In this document: positions 54,164 to 62,697 of the stretch, piece after piece
Layout of the letters: each line of letters opens with the position of its first letter
How positions within the stretch are numbered: the first letter of the stretch is position 1
Source: Spirochaetaceae bacterium
GTDB taxonomy: Bacteria > Spirochaetota > Spirochaetia > DSM-27196 > SKKC01
Assembly: GCA_007128315.1 (NCBI GenBank)
Contig: SKXQ01000082.1
Span: forward strand, 1-63,542
Length of the DNA: 63,542 nucleotides
Reading direction: 5' to 3'
Program-made: the position numbers and the translations under genes
Notes under the pieces: model-generated
Database searches by the model: none
What the model saw: the letters and a program-made list of their open reading frames with translations, nothing else
Told to the model about the DNA's origin: nothing

Positions 54164-55099
54164 CTATCTGATCCTGGTCGATGAATTCTGAAGCGCTTCG
54201 CGCCTCTGTGCGAAGCGTTCTGACGCCTCGAGATTACCCGTCGCGTAAGAAAGGTCCTCGAGGGCCAAAAGCGCCTGTATCATTCCGCTGGCCGAGGATA
54301 TACTCTCGTACACCGCGAGCGAACGCGTCAGGTAGTCGAGTGCGTCCTCCATCCGTTCCATGCGAAAGGATATCATTCCGAGAGCATACAGATCTGATGC
54401 TATACCGCGTGGATTCTCCATAGCACGGTCCAGATCGAGAGCCTCTTCGGCAAACACAAGTGCGTCCTCGTAGTTACCCCGTCGTGATTCGACCGATGCG
54501 AGCATAAACAGGTTTGCGGCCAGTTCGCGTCGTCGGTTCAACTGCCTGTTTAACGACATTGCTTCTTCAAGAAGAACTCGTGCATCGTCAAGACGGCCTG
54601 ATGAGGCATGTGTACTTCCAAGGTTGTGCAGTACCACAGTCCGTTCAGCTTCGCGATCCGTTTCGTTGAAAAGCTCAAGCGATACTTCGAATAAAGCGAG
54701 TGCCTGCCCGAAATTACCCTGCTGAAGATTGAGCTCTCCCTGATTGTTGATTGCAAGTGCGCGCACGCGCGTGCTTCCGATTCGCTGTGCGATCTGTTCT
54801 GCTCGCGCATACTGTTCGGCGGCCGTCTCAAAATCTCCCTGCGCCTGCCAGGTGCGACCGATGGAATTATGCATGTCCGCAACACCCTCGCGCTCATCGA
54901 CAGACGTGTTCAGGGTCAGTGCCAGCTCGAAAAAGGCTCTCGCCTGCTCGTAATCGGCGCGATCGAAGGCTGCATTCCCGTAACCGGCGAACTGTGCCGC
55001 ACGATTCCTGGTGAGCCGTACCTCATCCGGCTCGCGAGGTGTGCTCGAGCAGGAAATAAACAGAAGAAACAGCAGCGAGAGAAGGATCAGGCGTTTCAT
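54164..55099 (-). CDS. TPR lipoprotein
   Basis: 311 aa. Lipobox LLFIS-C at about residue 17 follows a short hydrophobic signal, so it should be acylated and membrane-attached (both Lnt copies could act on it). The remainder is about seven TPR units (for example YGNAAFDRADYEQARAFFELAL, LHNLGSTHASSGRLDDARVLLEEA, RGIASDLYALGMISFRMERME). Its start overlaps the mlaD stop by 1 nt. It is a plausible partner of the Mla system; no MlaC homologue is present here. Confidence 0.87.
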   Translation of the reverse strand: MKRLILLSLLFLLFISCSSTPREPDEVRLTRNRAAQFAGYGNAAFDRADYEQARAFFELALTLNTSVDEREGVADMHNSIGRTWQAQGDFETAAEQYARAEQIAQRIGSTRVRALAINNQGELNLQQGNFGQALALFEVSLELFNETDREAERTVVLHNLGSTHASSGRLDDARVLLEEAMSLNRQLNRRRELAANLFMLASVESRRGNYEDALVFAEEALDLDRAMENPRGIASDLYALGMISFRMERMEDALDYLTRSLAVYESISSASGMIQALLALEDLSYATGNLEASERFAQRREALQNSSTRIR

Positions 55100-56163
55100 C
55101 AGAATTGTGCCTCCCGGAAGCTTTCGACGTTCGACGGCTGATCGATTCGCTCGGGAATTCCTCCGCGAAGGAGCGGATTATTCCTCAGGCCGGTAAGCAC
55201 ATCCTGTCCGACGATGATCGCTTCGCGACCCTCCTCAATAATCGCCGCAAACTGTGGTGTCTGTGACCCGGCGAATCGGGCCACTTCGTTCAGTTCATCG
55301 AGGGTGGAATTGATCGAGGCGAAAATATCGAGTATCTCGTCAAAGAGTACGTTATCGTCGTCAAACAGGGTCGCAAGTGTTCCGCTTGCGCCGAGCAGCC
55401 GCGGCACAATGCCGGCCGGGTCCCGGAACTCATCGCTCGCAGCTGCTGCGTTGTCGGCGATGCGGTTGACCGACACAAGGAGGTCATCGCTGCCTGCAAG
55501 CAGCGATTCGGTCTGCTCAAGACGGGCTTCGACAGTGGAAAGCAGGCTAAGCACCTGCGCAACGGTCTCGGCGACAGGGCCTTCAGTCACAGTTCCGTCG
55601 AGCGTACCGGCGAGGGTATCGAGAATCAGTTCCGTCGATCCGAGAATCTCCGAGATGCTGGCGAGCAGGGGGTCCAGCTCGGCGAGTACGGTCGAAATGG
55701 GGTCGGGCGGCTGTGACCGTTCCACAAAACCGACCTCTCGAATGGCGCGGCCGATCTGGCTGTTCCATTCCGGAATCACGCTGAACTGCTCGAGCGGCTC
55801 ACTCGAGCGCGTCCCCCGATGAAGGACGAGTGTTCCGCCAAGGATGGGGTTGGAGGCCAGCTCCACGAGTGACCCTTTCGTTACGAGGTGTACATAGCGT
55901 TCCCGAATGTTGAAGGTTACATCGACATTGTTGTCTTCGTTGAGGGTGATGTTTGTAACGCGGCCAACCTCAAATCCGCGAAAGTCGACCGACATGCCTA
56001 TGTTCAGACCGCTGGCCGAGCTGAGTTCGGTTGAGTACTCATATCGAGGCTCAAACCAGCCCTGGCCGGTACCGATTGCGACCATAAGGACAATGACGAA
56101 CAGGACTGCGAGAATGGTAAACGCGCCGACGATCTGTGTGGCAAAGCGTATTCTGAACTTCAC
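55099..56163 (-). CDS. mlaD: MlaD/MCE-domain protein
   Basis: Inner-membrane anchored MCE protein of a phospholipid transporter. An N-terminal transmembrane helix (about 12-34, IVGAFTILAVLFVIVLMVAIG) is followed by the MCE domain (about 40-118, YSTELSSASGLNIGMSVDFRGFEVGRV ... NPILGGTLVL). A long C-terminal helical region (about 150-335) may form a needle or tail. Start GTG 56163 has AGGAGG 8 nt upstream. 48 nt after mlaF. Confidence 0.92.
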   Translation of the reverse strand: MKFRIRFATQIVGAFTILAVLFVIVLMVAIGTGQGWFEPRYEYSTELSSASGLNIGMSVDFRGFEVGRVTNITLNEDNNVDVTFNIRERYVHLVTKGSLVELASNPILGGTLVLHRGTRSSEPLEQFSVIPEWNSQIGRAIREVGFVERSQPPDPISTVLAELDPLLASISEILGSTELILDTLAGTLDGTVTEGPVAETVAQVLSLLSTVEARLEQTESLLAGSDDLLVSVNRIADNAAAASDEFRDPAGIVPRLLGASGTLATLFDDDNVLFDEILDIFASINSTLDELNEVARFAGSQTPQFAAIIEEGREAIIVGQDVLTGLRNNPLLRGGIPERIDQPSNVESFREAQF

Positions 56164-56211
56164 GCTGTCATCCTCCTCGACCTTGCGTGTCGATTGCTGC
56201 TGATCGCATAG

Positions 56212-57021
56212 CTATCCCTCATCATCGATCTCTCCTAACAGGGACAGGATATCACTGTCGAATGTAGCCGCCTGATCGAGCACATCCGACACAATATCAC
56301 GGACGACCGGATTATCTGAAGCGGCCACCCGGTCCGGGGTTCCGTGTATCAGCAGTTCTCCTTCATCGATCACGATAATCTCGTCTGCGAGCTGGGAAAC
56401 CACGGTGGCGTTATGGCTGACGACAACCAGTGTCGTGCCGTCGTCCTTCAACTGCCGTAACATACTCAGAATGCGATCGACTCCGGTCCGGTCGACGAAC
56501 GTTGTTGGTTCATCAAGAATGAGCAGTTTCGGTTCGGTAAGAATTGCTCTAACGAAGGCAACGAGCTTCGCCTCTCCGGCGCTCAGGGAAGCAGGTCGGA
56601 GATTCAGGTCGTCGGTGAAGCGGATTCGTTCTACAGCCCGCCGGATCTTTTTATCCCGTTCAGCGTTGCTGAGCTCAGGGTAGTGCTGTTCCAGCGGCAA
56701 TGCCAGATTCCGGTACACACTCATATTCTGCCAGAGTGCTGCGTCCTGAAACACGAAACCGCAGACTTTTCGTAGTCGGCGGAGCTCCCGGTTGTTTAAG
56801 GGGCCGAGCAGGCGACCGAAAATCCTGACCTCCCCCGATGTCGCGGGAATGACGCCCGAAGCCGCCTTGATAAAGGTTGACTTACCCGACCCGGAACGTC
56901 CCATGACCGCGACCGTGCTGCCCTCGCGTATCTTTACGGAAATGCCGCGCACCGGTGTGAAATTCTCGAACTCCACTACCAGGTCTTGTGTGTTCAGTGC
57001 CAACCCTGCATCGTCTGCCAT
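56212..57021 (-). CDS. mlaF: MlaF, ATPase of the phospholipid transporter
   Basis: ABC ATPase energising MlaE. Walker A GRSGSGKST, signature LSAGEAKL (a variant of LSGGQ), Walker B LLILDEPTTFVD and H-loop VVSHNATV. The stretch from VFENFTPVRGI is typical of the N-terminus. GGAG lies 9 nt before ATG 57021, 12 nt after the mlaE stop. 269 aa. A C-terminal ~25 residues extend past the ABC core. Confidence 0.92.
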   Translation of the reverse strand: MADDAGLALNTQDLVVEFENFTPVRGISVKIREGSTVAVMGRSGSGKSTFIKAASGVIPATSGEVRIFGRLLGPLNNRELRRLRKVCGFVFQDAALWQNMSVYRNLALPLEQHYPELSNAERDKKIRRAVERIRFTDDLNLRPASLSAGEAKLVAFVRAILTEPKLLILDEPTTFVDRTGVDRILSMLRQLKDDGTTLVVVSHNATVVSQLADEIIVIDEGELLIHGTPDRVAASDNPVVRDIVSDVLDQAATFDSDILSLLGEIDDEG

Positions 57022-57033
57022 TGCTGTCTGCTC

Positions 57034-57816
57034 CTACAAGTAGCTCACGAGGGTAATGGCAGCATTCGCAATCACCGTAAGCGTGATGCCCTGTCCGACC
57101 GCTTTAATGGCCCGGATTGGCACTTCGGTTCCCGCTCGCTCGACCGAAAGCCCCTGATATGTTGCAACGCTCCCTATGATTATCCCGAAGACAATGCTCT
57201 TCGCGAAACTTGCGATAAAATCCCGGAGCGTTACTGAACCGTAGAGTCCGAACAGGTACTCTTCCAGAGCGAGCGGCTGAACAAGCTGTGTAACGAGAAA
57301 TGAACCGACAAGACCGAAGAAGTTGAAGTAGATGTTCAGGAGTGCGAGCGAAATGACCACACCGAGAACCCGTGGCACCGCGAGGTAGGTGATCGGATTC
57401 AGGCCCGTTGCCATATATGCCTCGATCTGATGATCAACGACCATCCCGCCGAGTTCGGTCGAAATAGCCGTGCCGGAGCGTGCGATCACTATGAACGCAG
57501 TCAGAATGGGTCCAAGTTCCCGGGTAATGACGGCAATCAGTATTGTGTATATGAGCTGCCCCTGCCCGAGCTGCGGCAGAATTGAAAGACCCTGTATGAT
57601 GATTACCGCACCGATGGCGAGGCTGAGTACCGCAACGATGCTGAGTGCGTTAACTCCGGTAAACAGGATCTGCATCTTGAGCACGCCGCCACCGCCGCCA
57701 CGGCGCTGCATTCGAAAATACGCAGGTATGTTGCGGACTATTTCGACCATGAATCCGAGAGCGTACAAGAGCTCTTTCGGCGCGCGCAGAACGCGCTCGC
57801 CTACTGCTTCAAGCAT
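57034..57816 (-). CDS. mlaE: MlaE, permease of the phospholipid transporter
   Basis: Integral membrane permease with five to six helices. Typical MlaE blocks: FTGVNALSIVAVLSLAIGAVI, ITRELGPILTAFIVIARSGTAI and ELGGMVVDHQIEAYMATGLNPITYLAVPRVLG. Start ATG 57816 is chosen for its SD (AAGGAAG, 5-6 nt) and because 260 aa is the usual MlaE length; ATG 57852 or 57858 further upstream are possible. First gene of the operon mlaE-mlaF-mlaD. Confidence 0.92.
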   Translation of the reverse strand: MLEAVGERVLRAPKELLYALGFMVEIVRNIPAYFRMQRRGGGGGVLKMQILFTGVNALSIVAVLSLAIGAVIIIQGLSILPQLGQGQLIYTILIAVITRELGPILTAFIVIARSGTAISTELGGMVVDHQIEAYMATGLNPITYLAVPRVLGVVISLALLNIYFNFFGLVGSFLVTQLVQPLALEEYLFGLYGSVTLRDFIASFAKSIVFGIIIGSVATYQGLSVERAGTEVPIRAIKAVGQGITLTVIANAAITLVSYL

Positions 57817-57856
57817 GGAACTTCCTTTTTGCCTGTAATCCTGATACTTCATTTCC

Positions 57857-57885
57857 ATAATACGTGGCTGTGCGTGCTGCGGCAA
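57857..57885 (-). promoter_or_regulatory. Promoter for the Mla operon
   Basis: On the minus strand TTGCCG (57880-57885), 17 nt spacer, TATTAT (57857-57862). Transcription would start near 57851, leaving a short leader containing the mlaE SD. Confidence 0.6.
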
Positions 57886-57960
57886 CACGTAACAACGGCG
57901 AGAAACTAACCACGGTCGCGGACAGTTATGGCAGGAATCCCGGAGCCGAGATATGCAATC

Positions 57961-57989
57961 TTGCAATTCCTTCGTGACGCGTTTAGACT
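57961..57989 (+). promoter_or_regulatory. Promoter for the cyclic-nucleotide-binding genes
   Basis: TTGCAA (57961-57966), 17 nt spacer, TAGACT (57984-57989). About 31 nt before GTG 58021, which has AGGAG upstream. Confidence 0.65.
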
Positions 57990-58020
57990 TTCGATTGTTC
58001 GTGATAGGAGAAATCAAGAC

Positions 58021-58995
58021 GTGCCCCGAGCAATGACCTACAAACCCGGTTCCGTCATATATTTCAGGGGTGATGTCGGCGATAAAATTTATGTTCTCAA
58101 GAACGGACGCGTTATGTTGACGTCAGAGGACATTGAGACTGGCGAAGAGATTCAGGAGCGTGTCGGTGTGGGAGAGTTTTTCGGCGTGAAAAGTGCGTTC
58201 GGAAAATATCCCCGGGAAGAGAACGCTCAGGTGCTGTCGCCTAGCGACGTCATCATTTTCTCGGTTTACGAGTTTGAACAGTACGCAGCGGCAAACACTC
58301 GTGTGGTTCTCAAGATGTTGAAGGTCTTCAGCACGCAGCTCCGGCGGATTCACACGAAGGTAACCAATCTTCTCGATCAGGCGGAGCAGGTTGATCCGGA
58401 ACTCGGGCTGTTTCGCATAGGCGAGTACTATCATCGACGACGACAGTACAGCCAGGCGAAGTACGCCCTTGAGCGCTATCTGGCAATTTATCCGAACGGG
58501 CGGAGCTCAAAGCAGGCACGCGAGCTGCTTTCAGAGGTTTCATCCCACGCCGAGCGCTACAGCAGCGAGCAGACGGGTTCAGGCGGACATGGAGACACGG
58601 ATGAACTGTCGGATCTCGGCAAGCGTTACCTGAAGGCCGTGAATCAGTTCGGAAACGGCGACTACGATGCCGCTTTCAACCTCTTTCGTGCGGTTGGTCA
58701 GGAATCAGGCGAGCATGGCGAGTACGGTCTGAAAAGTCTGTACGAAGCGGGACGCTGCCTTCACGTACTCGGGAGACACGACGAGACCATACGGCATTTC
58801 ACCGCACTGCTGCAGAAATATCCGAAAATGGAGCAGTTACCCTGGGCTCTATATTTCATCGGAATATCGTACAAAGAAAAGAACGAACACGACCGCGCCT
58901 TGAGTTTCCTCCGAAAGGTACAGAGTATGGCGGGCAACGACGCGGATTTGCGCAAAAAAGCTTCGAACGCGATAAACGCGCTGGAATCGGAGTAG
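58021..58995 (+). CDS. Cyclic-nucleotide-binding domain protein with TPR repeats
   Basis: 324 aa. The N-terminal ~115 residues form a cNMP-binding/CRP-like beta barrel (KPGSVIYFRGDVGDKIYVLKNGRVML). The usual phosphate-binding cassette (GEFFGV followed by REENAQV) is present in altered form. The rest is TPR-like, with at least four repeats (GEYYHRRRQYSQAKYALERYL, YEAGRCLHVLGRHDETI). No DNA-binding domain. Start GTG 58021 is supported by AGGAG; ATG 58033 is an alternative. It precedes the next gene by 3 nt. Ligand identity is not determined. Confidence 0.83.
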   Translation: MPRAMTYKPGSVIYFRGDVGDKIYVLKNGRVMLTSEDIETGEEIQERVGVGEFFGVKSAFGKYPREENAQVLSPSDVIIFSVYEFEQYAAANTRVVLKMLKVFSTQLRRIHTKVTNLLDQAEQVDPELGLFRIGEYYHRRRQYSQAKYALERYLAIYPNGRSSKQARELLSEVSSHAERYSSEQTGSGGHGDTDELSDLGKRYLKAVNQFGNGDYDAAFNLFRAVGQESGEHGEYGLKSLYEAGRCLHVLGRHDETIRHFTALLQKYPKMEQLPWALYFIGISYKEKNEHDRALSFLRKVQSMAGNDADLRKKASNAINALESE

Positions 58996-58998
58996 GTG

Positions 58999-59646
58999 AT
59001 GAACACGAATCTGCCGGCATTTGAACGATTTGCAGTGTATTTCGACCCGGGACAGATCATATTCTGTGAATACGAGCCAGGGGATTCCTTTTACCTCATA
59101 CAGGAGGGCAGGGTACAGATTACCAAGATAATGGGGGATCTGGAAAAGACCATAGACGTGCTGAACCCGGGTGAAATTTTCGGTGAGATGGCGATCCTGG
59201 AAGACTCTCCCCGTTCGGCGAGCGCAGTTTCCGTTGACCGGGTAAAGGCGCTGCATTTTAACAAGGCCAATTTCGAGATACTCATGCAGGGCCAGCCGCA
59301 GATCGCTCTGAAACTGCTCAAGCTGTTTACGAAGCGTATCTACGACCAGAGACGCCGTTTTATGATTCTGACCCTGTCTGATGTAAGCGCCAAGGTAGCA
59401 GATGTGTTTCTCATGCTCGATGAGACCGGCATGGCCACAGAGGCCGACGAGGAGCGACGGGTCTTCCGTGTCAGCATTGACGATGTTGCGCATTGGGCCG
59501 GCATAAATACAGATCGTTGCCGGGAGGTGCTTCATCACTTTTCAACGCAGCGACGCGTCATTCTCGGAAAGTCCAGCATTACGGTGAGTAATATCAACGA
59601 GCTGATCCGCTTTGTTTCAACGAGGCGCAAGAAAGACGGCTCATAA
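58999..59646 (+). CDS. CRP/FNR-family transcription regulator
   Basis: 215 aa. N-terminal cNMP-binding domain (about 10-120) with EPGDSFYLIQEGRVQI and NPGEIFGEMAILEDSPRSASAV, where GEMA with SPRSA corresponds to the GExA...RxA phosphate cassette. A long dimer helix and a winged helix-turn-helix (about 165-210, DDVAHWAGINTDRCREVLHHFS) follow. ATG 58999 is used; GTG 58996 is one codon earlier. Tandem with the other cNMP-binding gene, suggesting related signal input. Confidence 0.9.
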   Translation: MNTNLPAFERFAVYFDPGQIIFCEYEPGDSFYLIQEGRVQITKIMGDLEKTIDVLNPGEIFGEMAILEDSPRSASAVSVDRVKALHFNKANFEILMQGQPQIALKLLKLFTKRIYDQRRRFMILTLSDVSAKVADVFLMLDETGMATEADEERRVFRVSIDDVAHWAGINTDRCREVLHHFSTQRRVILGKSSITVSNINELIRFVSTRRKKDGS

Positions 59647-59668
59647 CCGGTTCCTGCTGCAGTCTGTA

Positions 59669-59696
59669 TTGACAACGACCGGTAACCCCGTAGGCT
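59669..59696 (+). promoter_or_regulatory. Promoter abutting the EAL-protein start codon
   Basis: TTGACA (59669-59674), 16 nt spacer, TAGGCT (59691-59696), then six bases before GTG 59703. There is no SD in the interval, and an in-frame TAA (59697-59699) lies one codon upstream of the start. Confidence 0.55.
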
Positions 59697-59702
59697 TAAC
59701 GT

Positions 59703-61613
59703 GTGGGTATTATCGACAGTGTGGGTACGGCGTGCAGACGATTGCCCGCCACCCTGTTTTCGACTCATCGTGATGCCGAGCTGGCTCCCGTGCAGGTGCG
59801 TGTAACGCTTATCGCCCTGTACAGCATCGTCATCGTCAGCCTCCTCACCGCTCCCTACAACATCGTTATGGACCTGCGCGAGGAAGAGTATTTTCTCGCG
59901 TTCACACAGCTGCTGTATCTCGGGATTCTGATTTCGGGGCTGATTTCGTTCTGGTACAGCGGGCAGGTCAGAGTCATACGCTCATCGTTCACTTTTGCGG
60001 TGTTCATCCTCATCGCCGGAATTGGCGTCGGGGGCGGTGGGGTGCGGGGGCTTGGTTACCTGTATATCATCGGCAGTTACGGTGTGCTGTTCCTCATACT
60101 TGGCCGTCTCGGGGCCATGATTGTTCCGGCCCTGGTATTTCTCGCTGCTCTGCTGAACATCGTGTTCGCCAACTATGGCCCGATCTCCTATCTGAACGAT
60201 CCGGAGTTTGCCGTCCGTTATCTGATTGTTATCGGTGTCGCTTCATCGCTCGGTGCTGTGACAGCATATTATCAGCACCAGGTCTTTCGCTACTTCTATC
60301 ATCTTGCGTATACGGATGAGACGACCGGTCTTGCAAACCGAAGTCGTTTTGAAGCGAGGCTTGACCGGCAGATCCTGAAGCAGCATCGCCTTGAGTTTCC
60401 GGGGTTCAGCCTGGTCGGGTTAAAACTTCTCGACTTCGCCCGTATAAATACATTTCACGGGTCTGAGTATGGTGATGCGCTTTTATCGGAGCTGGCGTAC
60501 CGCATACAGACCCTTTGCGGGAATCACGGCGTGCCTTCCCGGTACAGTGGGACCGTCTTTCTCTGTCTTGTCCCGTGGACCGAGCCGTATGAGCTGGAAG
60601 ATTTCGGCCGGAAACTCGTCGAGTCGGTACAACGTACGTTTTCTCGTGGTACGCAGTCTGTCAGTGTGCAGGCGCTCGCATCGGTGACCATCTATCCCAA
60701 GGACGGAGACTCGGGCGCCAAGCTGATCGCGAATCTCATGGGCAGCTTCGTGCATCTGAGGGATTACCCCGGTTTTGTAGCGTTCTTTGACGAAAACCTG
60801 TACCGACTTGAGGCGCACCGCTATGCAGTCGTGCAGCAGCTGCGCGGAGCAATAGAGAACCAGGAGCTGACGCTCAGGTTTCAGCCGAAACTGCTCGTTG
60901 AGGACGGTAGCTGTCGGGGGGCGGAAGTGCTTCTGCGGTGGAAAAACTCAATTCTCGGGGACATCGGACCTGATGTGTTTATCCCCCTCGCCGAACAGGC
61001 TGGTTTTATAAACGACATCACGCGATGGGTGATCCGCACTGCCGTGACTGCGGTCGAGCGCGTGTATCGTGAGCTCACGGCGGATGTACTCGGCCACGGG
61101 TTTGTTCACGCGATCAACCTGTCGCCACTCGATCTTGGGGATCCGGACTTTCCCGACTTCATCGCCGGTATTCTCGAGAACACCGATCTTCCGGCCGGAG
61201 CTCTGGAGTTTGAAATAACCGAAGGCGTGATGATGGACGATAATCCTGCGATTCAACGGTCGCTTGAGTGCATTCGGCAACACAGGTTCCGGCTTGCAAT
61301 CGATGACTTCGGTACGGGTTACTCGAGTCTGAGTTATCTACACAGGCTGCGAATTCAGAACCTGAAGATCGACAAGAGCTTTGTCGCCGGTCTCTCCGAA
61401 GAGAACCCGGATTCACCGGTGATTGATGCCATGCTGGCAATGGCGCGTTCGCTGAATGTCGAAACAACCGCCGAAGGAATCGAGACCGAGTTTCAGAAGG
61501 ATTATCTGAATGAACGGGGGTGCACGTTCGGTCAGGGCTGGTTGTACGCGAAACCGCTCGAAACCGAATCGTATATCGCGTGGTTGAAAGAAAAAGCCAG
61601 AAGTGGGAATTGA
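59703..61613 (+). CDS. Membrane EAL-domain c-di-GMP phosphodiesterase with degenerate GGDEF
   Basis: 636 aa. Six to seven N-terminal transmembrane helices (about 30-195) are followed by a GGDEF-fold domain (about 208-360) whose signature is SGTVF, so it cannot act as a cyclase. The EAL domain (about 380-625) is complete apart from EVLLRW for EALLRW: catalytic residues lie in AINLSPLDL, EFEITEGV, AIDDFGTGYSSL, KIDKSF and AEGIET. It is predicted to hydrolyse c-di-GMP. The gene's last six codons and stop overlap tRNA-Thr antisense. No SD before GTG 59703. Confidence 0.92.
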   Translation: MGIIDSVGTACRRLPATLFSTHRDAELAPVQVRVTLIALYSIVIVSLLTAPYNIVMDLREEEYFLAFTQLLYLGILISGLISFWYSGQVRVIRSSFTFAVFILIAGIGVGGGGVRGLGYLYIIGSYGVLFLILGRLGAMIVPALVFLAALLNIVFANYGPISYLNDPEFAVRYLIVIGVASSLGAVTAYYQHQVFRYFYHLAYTDETTGLANRSRFEARLDRQILKQHRLEFPGFSLVGLKLLDFARINTFHGSEYGDALLSELAYRIQTLCGNHGVPSRYSGTVFLCLVPWTEPYELEDFGRKLVESVQRTFSRGTQSVSVQALASVTIYPKDGDSGAKLIANLMGSFVHLRDYPGFVAFFDENLYRLEAHRYAVVQQLRGAIENQELTLRFQPKLLVEDGSCRGAEVLLRWKNSILGDIGPDVFIPLAEQAGFINDITRWVIRTAVTAVERVYRELTADVLGHGFVHAINLSPLDLGDPDFPDFIAGILENTDLPAGALEFEITEGVMMDDNPAIQRSLECIRQHRFRLAIDDFGTGYSSLSYLHRLRIQNLKIDKSFVAGLSEENPDSPVIDAMLAMARSLNVETTAEGIETEFQKDYLNERGCTFGQGWLYAKPLETESYIAWLKEKARSGN

Positions 61614-61666
61614 ACCCACGACCTGCTCATTACGAGTGAGCTGCTCTACCGCTGAGCTATCCTGGC
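61596..61666 (-). tRNA. tRNA-Thr (anticodon CGU)
   Basis: Reading on the minus strand, the acceptor GCCAGGA pairs with the 3' TTCTGGC. The D arm is GCTC-AGCGGTA-GAGC and the anticodon stem GCTCA/TGAGC encloses loop CTCGTAA with anticodon CGT (reads ACG). The T arm is GTGGG-TTCAATT-CCCAC. The base after the acceptor is T (discriminator) and CCA is not encoded. The 3' half overlaps the EAL gene by 18 nt on the opposite strand. Confidence 0.95.
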
Positions 61667-61697
61667 GAGTAAACCGACATTCCTGCCGTCGGCCGCT

Positions 61698-61727
61698 AAT
61701 GTAGATCAAAGACGCGGTGAAGTTCAA
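61698..61727 (-). promoter_or_regulatory. Candidate promoter for tRNA-Thr
   Basis: On the minus strand TTGAAC (61722-61727), 18 nt spacer, TACATT (61698-61703), about 32 nt before the tRNA 5' end. Confidence 0.4.
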
Positions 61728-61766
61728 GCGACTACAGCCGTACTCATCAAGATACCGTCCGAAGAA

Positions 61767-61774
61767 TCCGATAA
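61767..61774 (+). promoter_or_regulatory. Possible flagellar sigma28-type -10 box
   Basis: TCCGATAA matches GCCGATAA at 7 of 8 positions, 25 nt before flgF GTG 61800. The corresponding -35 region matches poorly (3 of 8), so this is weak. Confidence 0.3.
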
Positions 61775-61799
61775 GAGTACAAGAAGAGGAGAGATCATA

Positions 61800-62669
61800 G
61801 TGATCAGAGGATGGTATACCGGTGCGAGCGGAATGCAGGCTCAACAGCGGCGTCTGGATACGGTCGCAAACAATCTCGCGAACGTGAATACGGCTGGTTT
61901 CAAGCGGGATACCAATGTTCATAAGGCCTTCCCGGAGTTGCTCATCCGGCGCCACAACGATAACGGCGTGCGAACACTGCCGCTTTCGGGACTTGATCCT
62001 GTTCTCGGTTCATTTGATACTGCGCCGGTCGTCGGTCGGCTTGGTTCAGGTGTGGAAACGAACGAGATTTATACGATTTTCGAGCAGGGAGCTCTTCGGG
62101 AGACATCGAACCCCTTTGACCTTGCGCTCGACGGTGACGGCTTTTTCCTCGTCGACACCCCTCGTGGTGAGCGAATGACGCGGAACGGCAGTTTTCAGCT
62201 TGGCCCCGAAGGTATTCTCGTTACGAACGAAGGGTTTCCGGTGCTCGGAGAGAACGGGTACATTTTTATCCGGGAGAACAATTTCCATGTGGACGAAGAC
62301 GGCCGCGTCTTCGAGAATCCCGAGTTTGCGGATGATCCCGACCGCCTTGTATCCATGCGCGAAAATCAGTGGACGGACTCGGAAGAAGTTGACCGCCTGC
62401 AGCTTGTCTCGGTCCGTCGAGTGAGATATCTCGAAAAGCAGGGGGGTAGTCTCTGGAATACGACCTGGGAGAGCGGTGACGCGCAGATCCTCCCGGCGGG
62501 AAGTCGTCCGGGTGTTCTTCAGGGTTTCGTAGAGACTTCCAACGTCAACCCGGTATCGGAAATGGTGCAGATGATAGAGGTAAACAGAGCCTACGAGGCA
62601 AACCAGAGAGTCATTCAGACACACGACGAAGCGACACAGCAGCTCCTGAACACCGTGCTGCGCGTGTAA
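61800..62669 (+). CDS. flgF: Flagellar basal-body rod protein FlgF-like
   Basis: Proximal rod protein of the periplasmic flagellum. N-terminal rod signature YTGASGMQAQQRRLDTVANNLANVNTAGFKR, central FALALDGDGFF-type block (DLALDGDGFFLVDTPRG), and C-terminal FVETSNVNPVSEMVQMIEVNRAYEANQRVIQTHD. 289 aa. Start GTG 61800 is preceded by GAGGAGAG. flgG follows by 28 nt. Naming as FlgF rather than FlgG relies on order and length. Confidence 0.88.
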   Translation: MIRGWYTGASGMQAQQRRLDTVANNLANVNTAGFKRDTNVHKAFPELLIRRHNDNGVRTLPLSGLDPVLGSFDTAPVVGRLGSGVETNEIYTIFEQGALRETSNPFDLALDGDGFFLVDTPRGERMTRNGSFQLGPEGILVTNEGFPVLGENGYIFIRENNFHVDEDGRVFENPEFADDPDRLVSMRENQWTDSEEVDRLQLVSVRRVRYLEKQGGSLWNTTWESGDAQILPAGSRPGVLQGFVETSNVNPVSEMVQMIEVNRAYEANQRVIQTHDEATQQLLNTVLRV

Positions 62670-62697
62670 CATACAAGGCTACAGGAGATTCGAGTAC

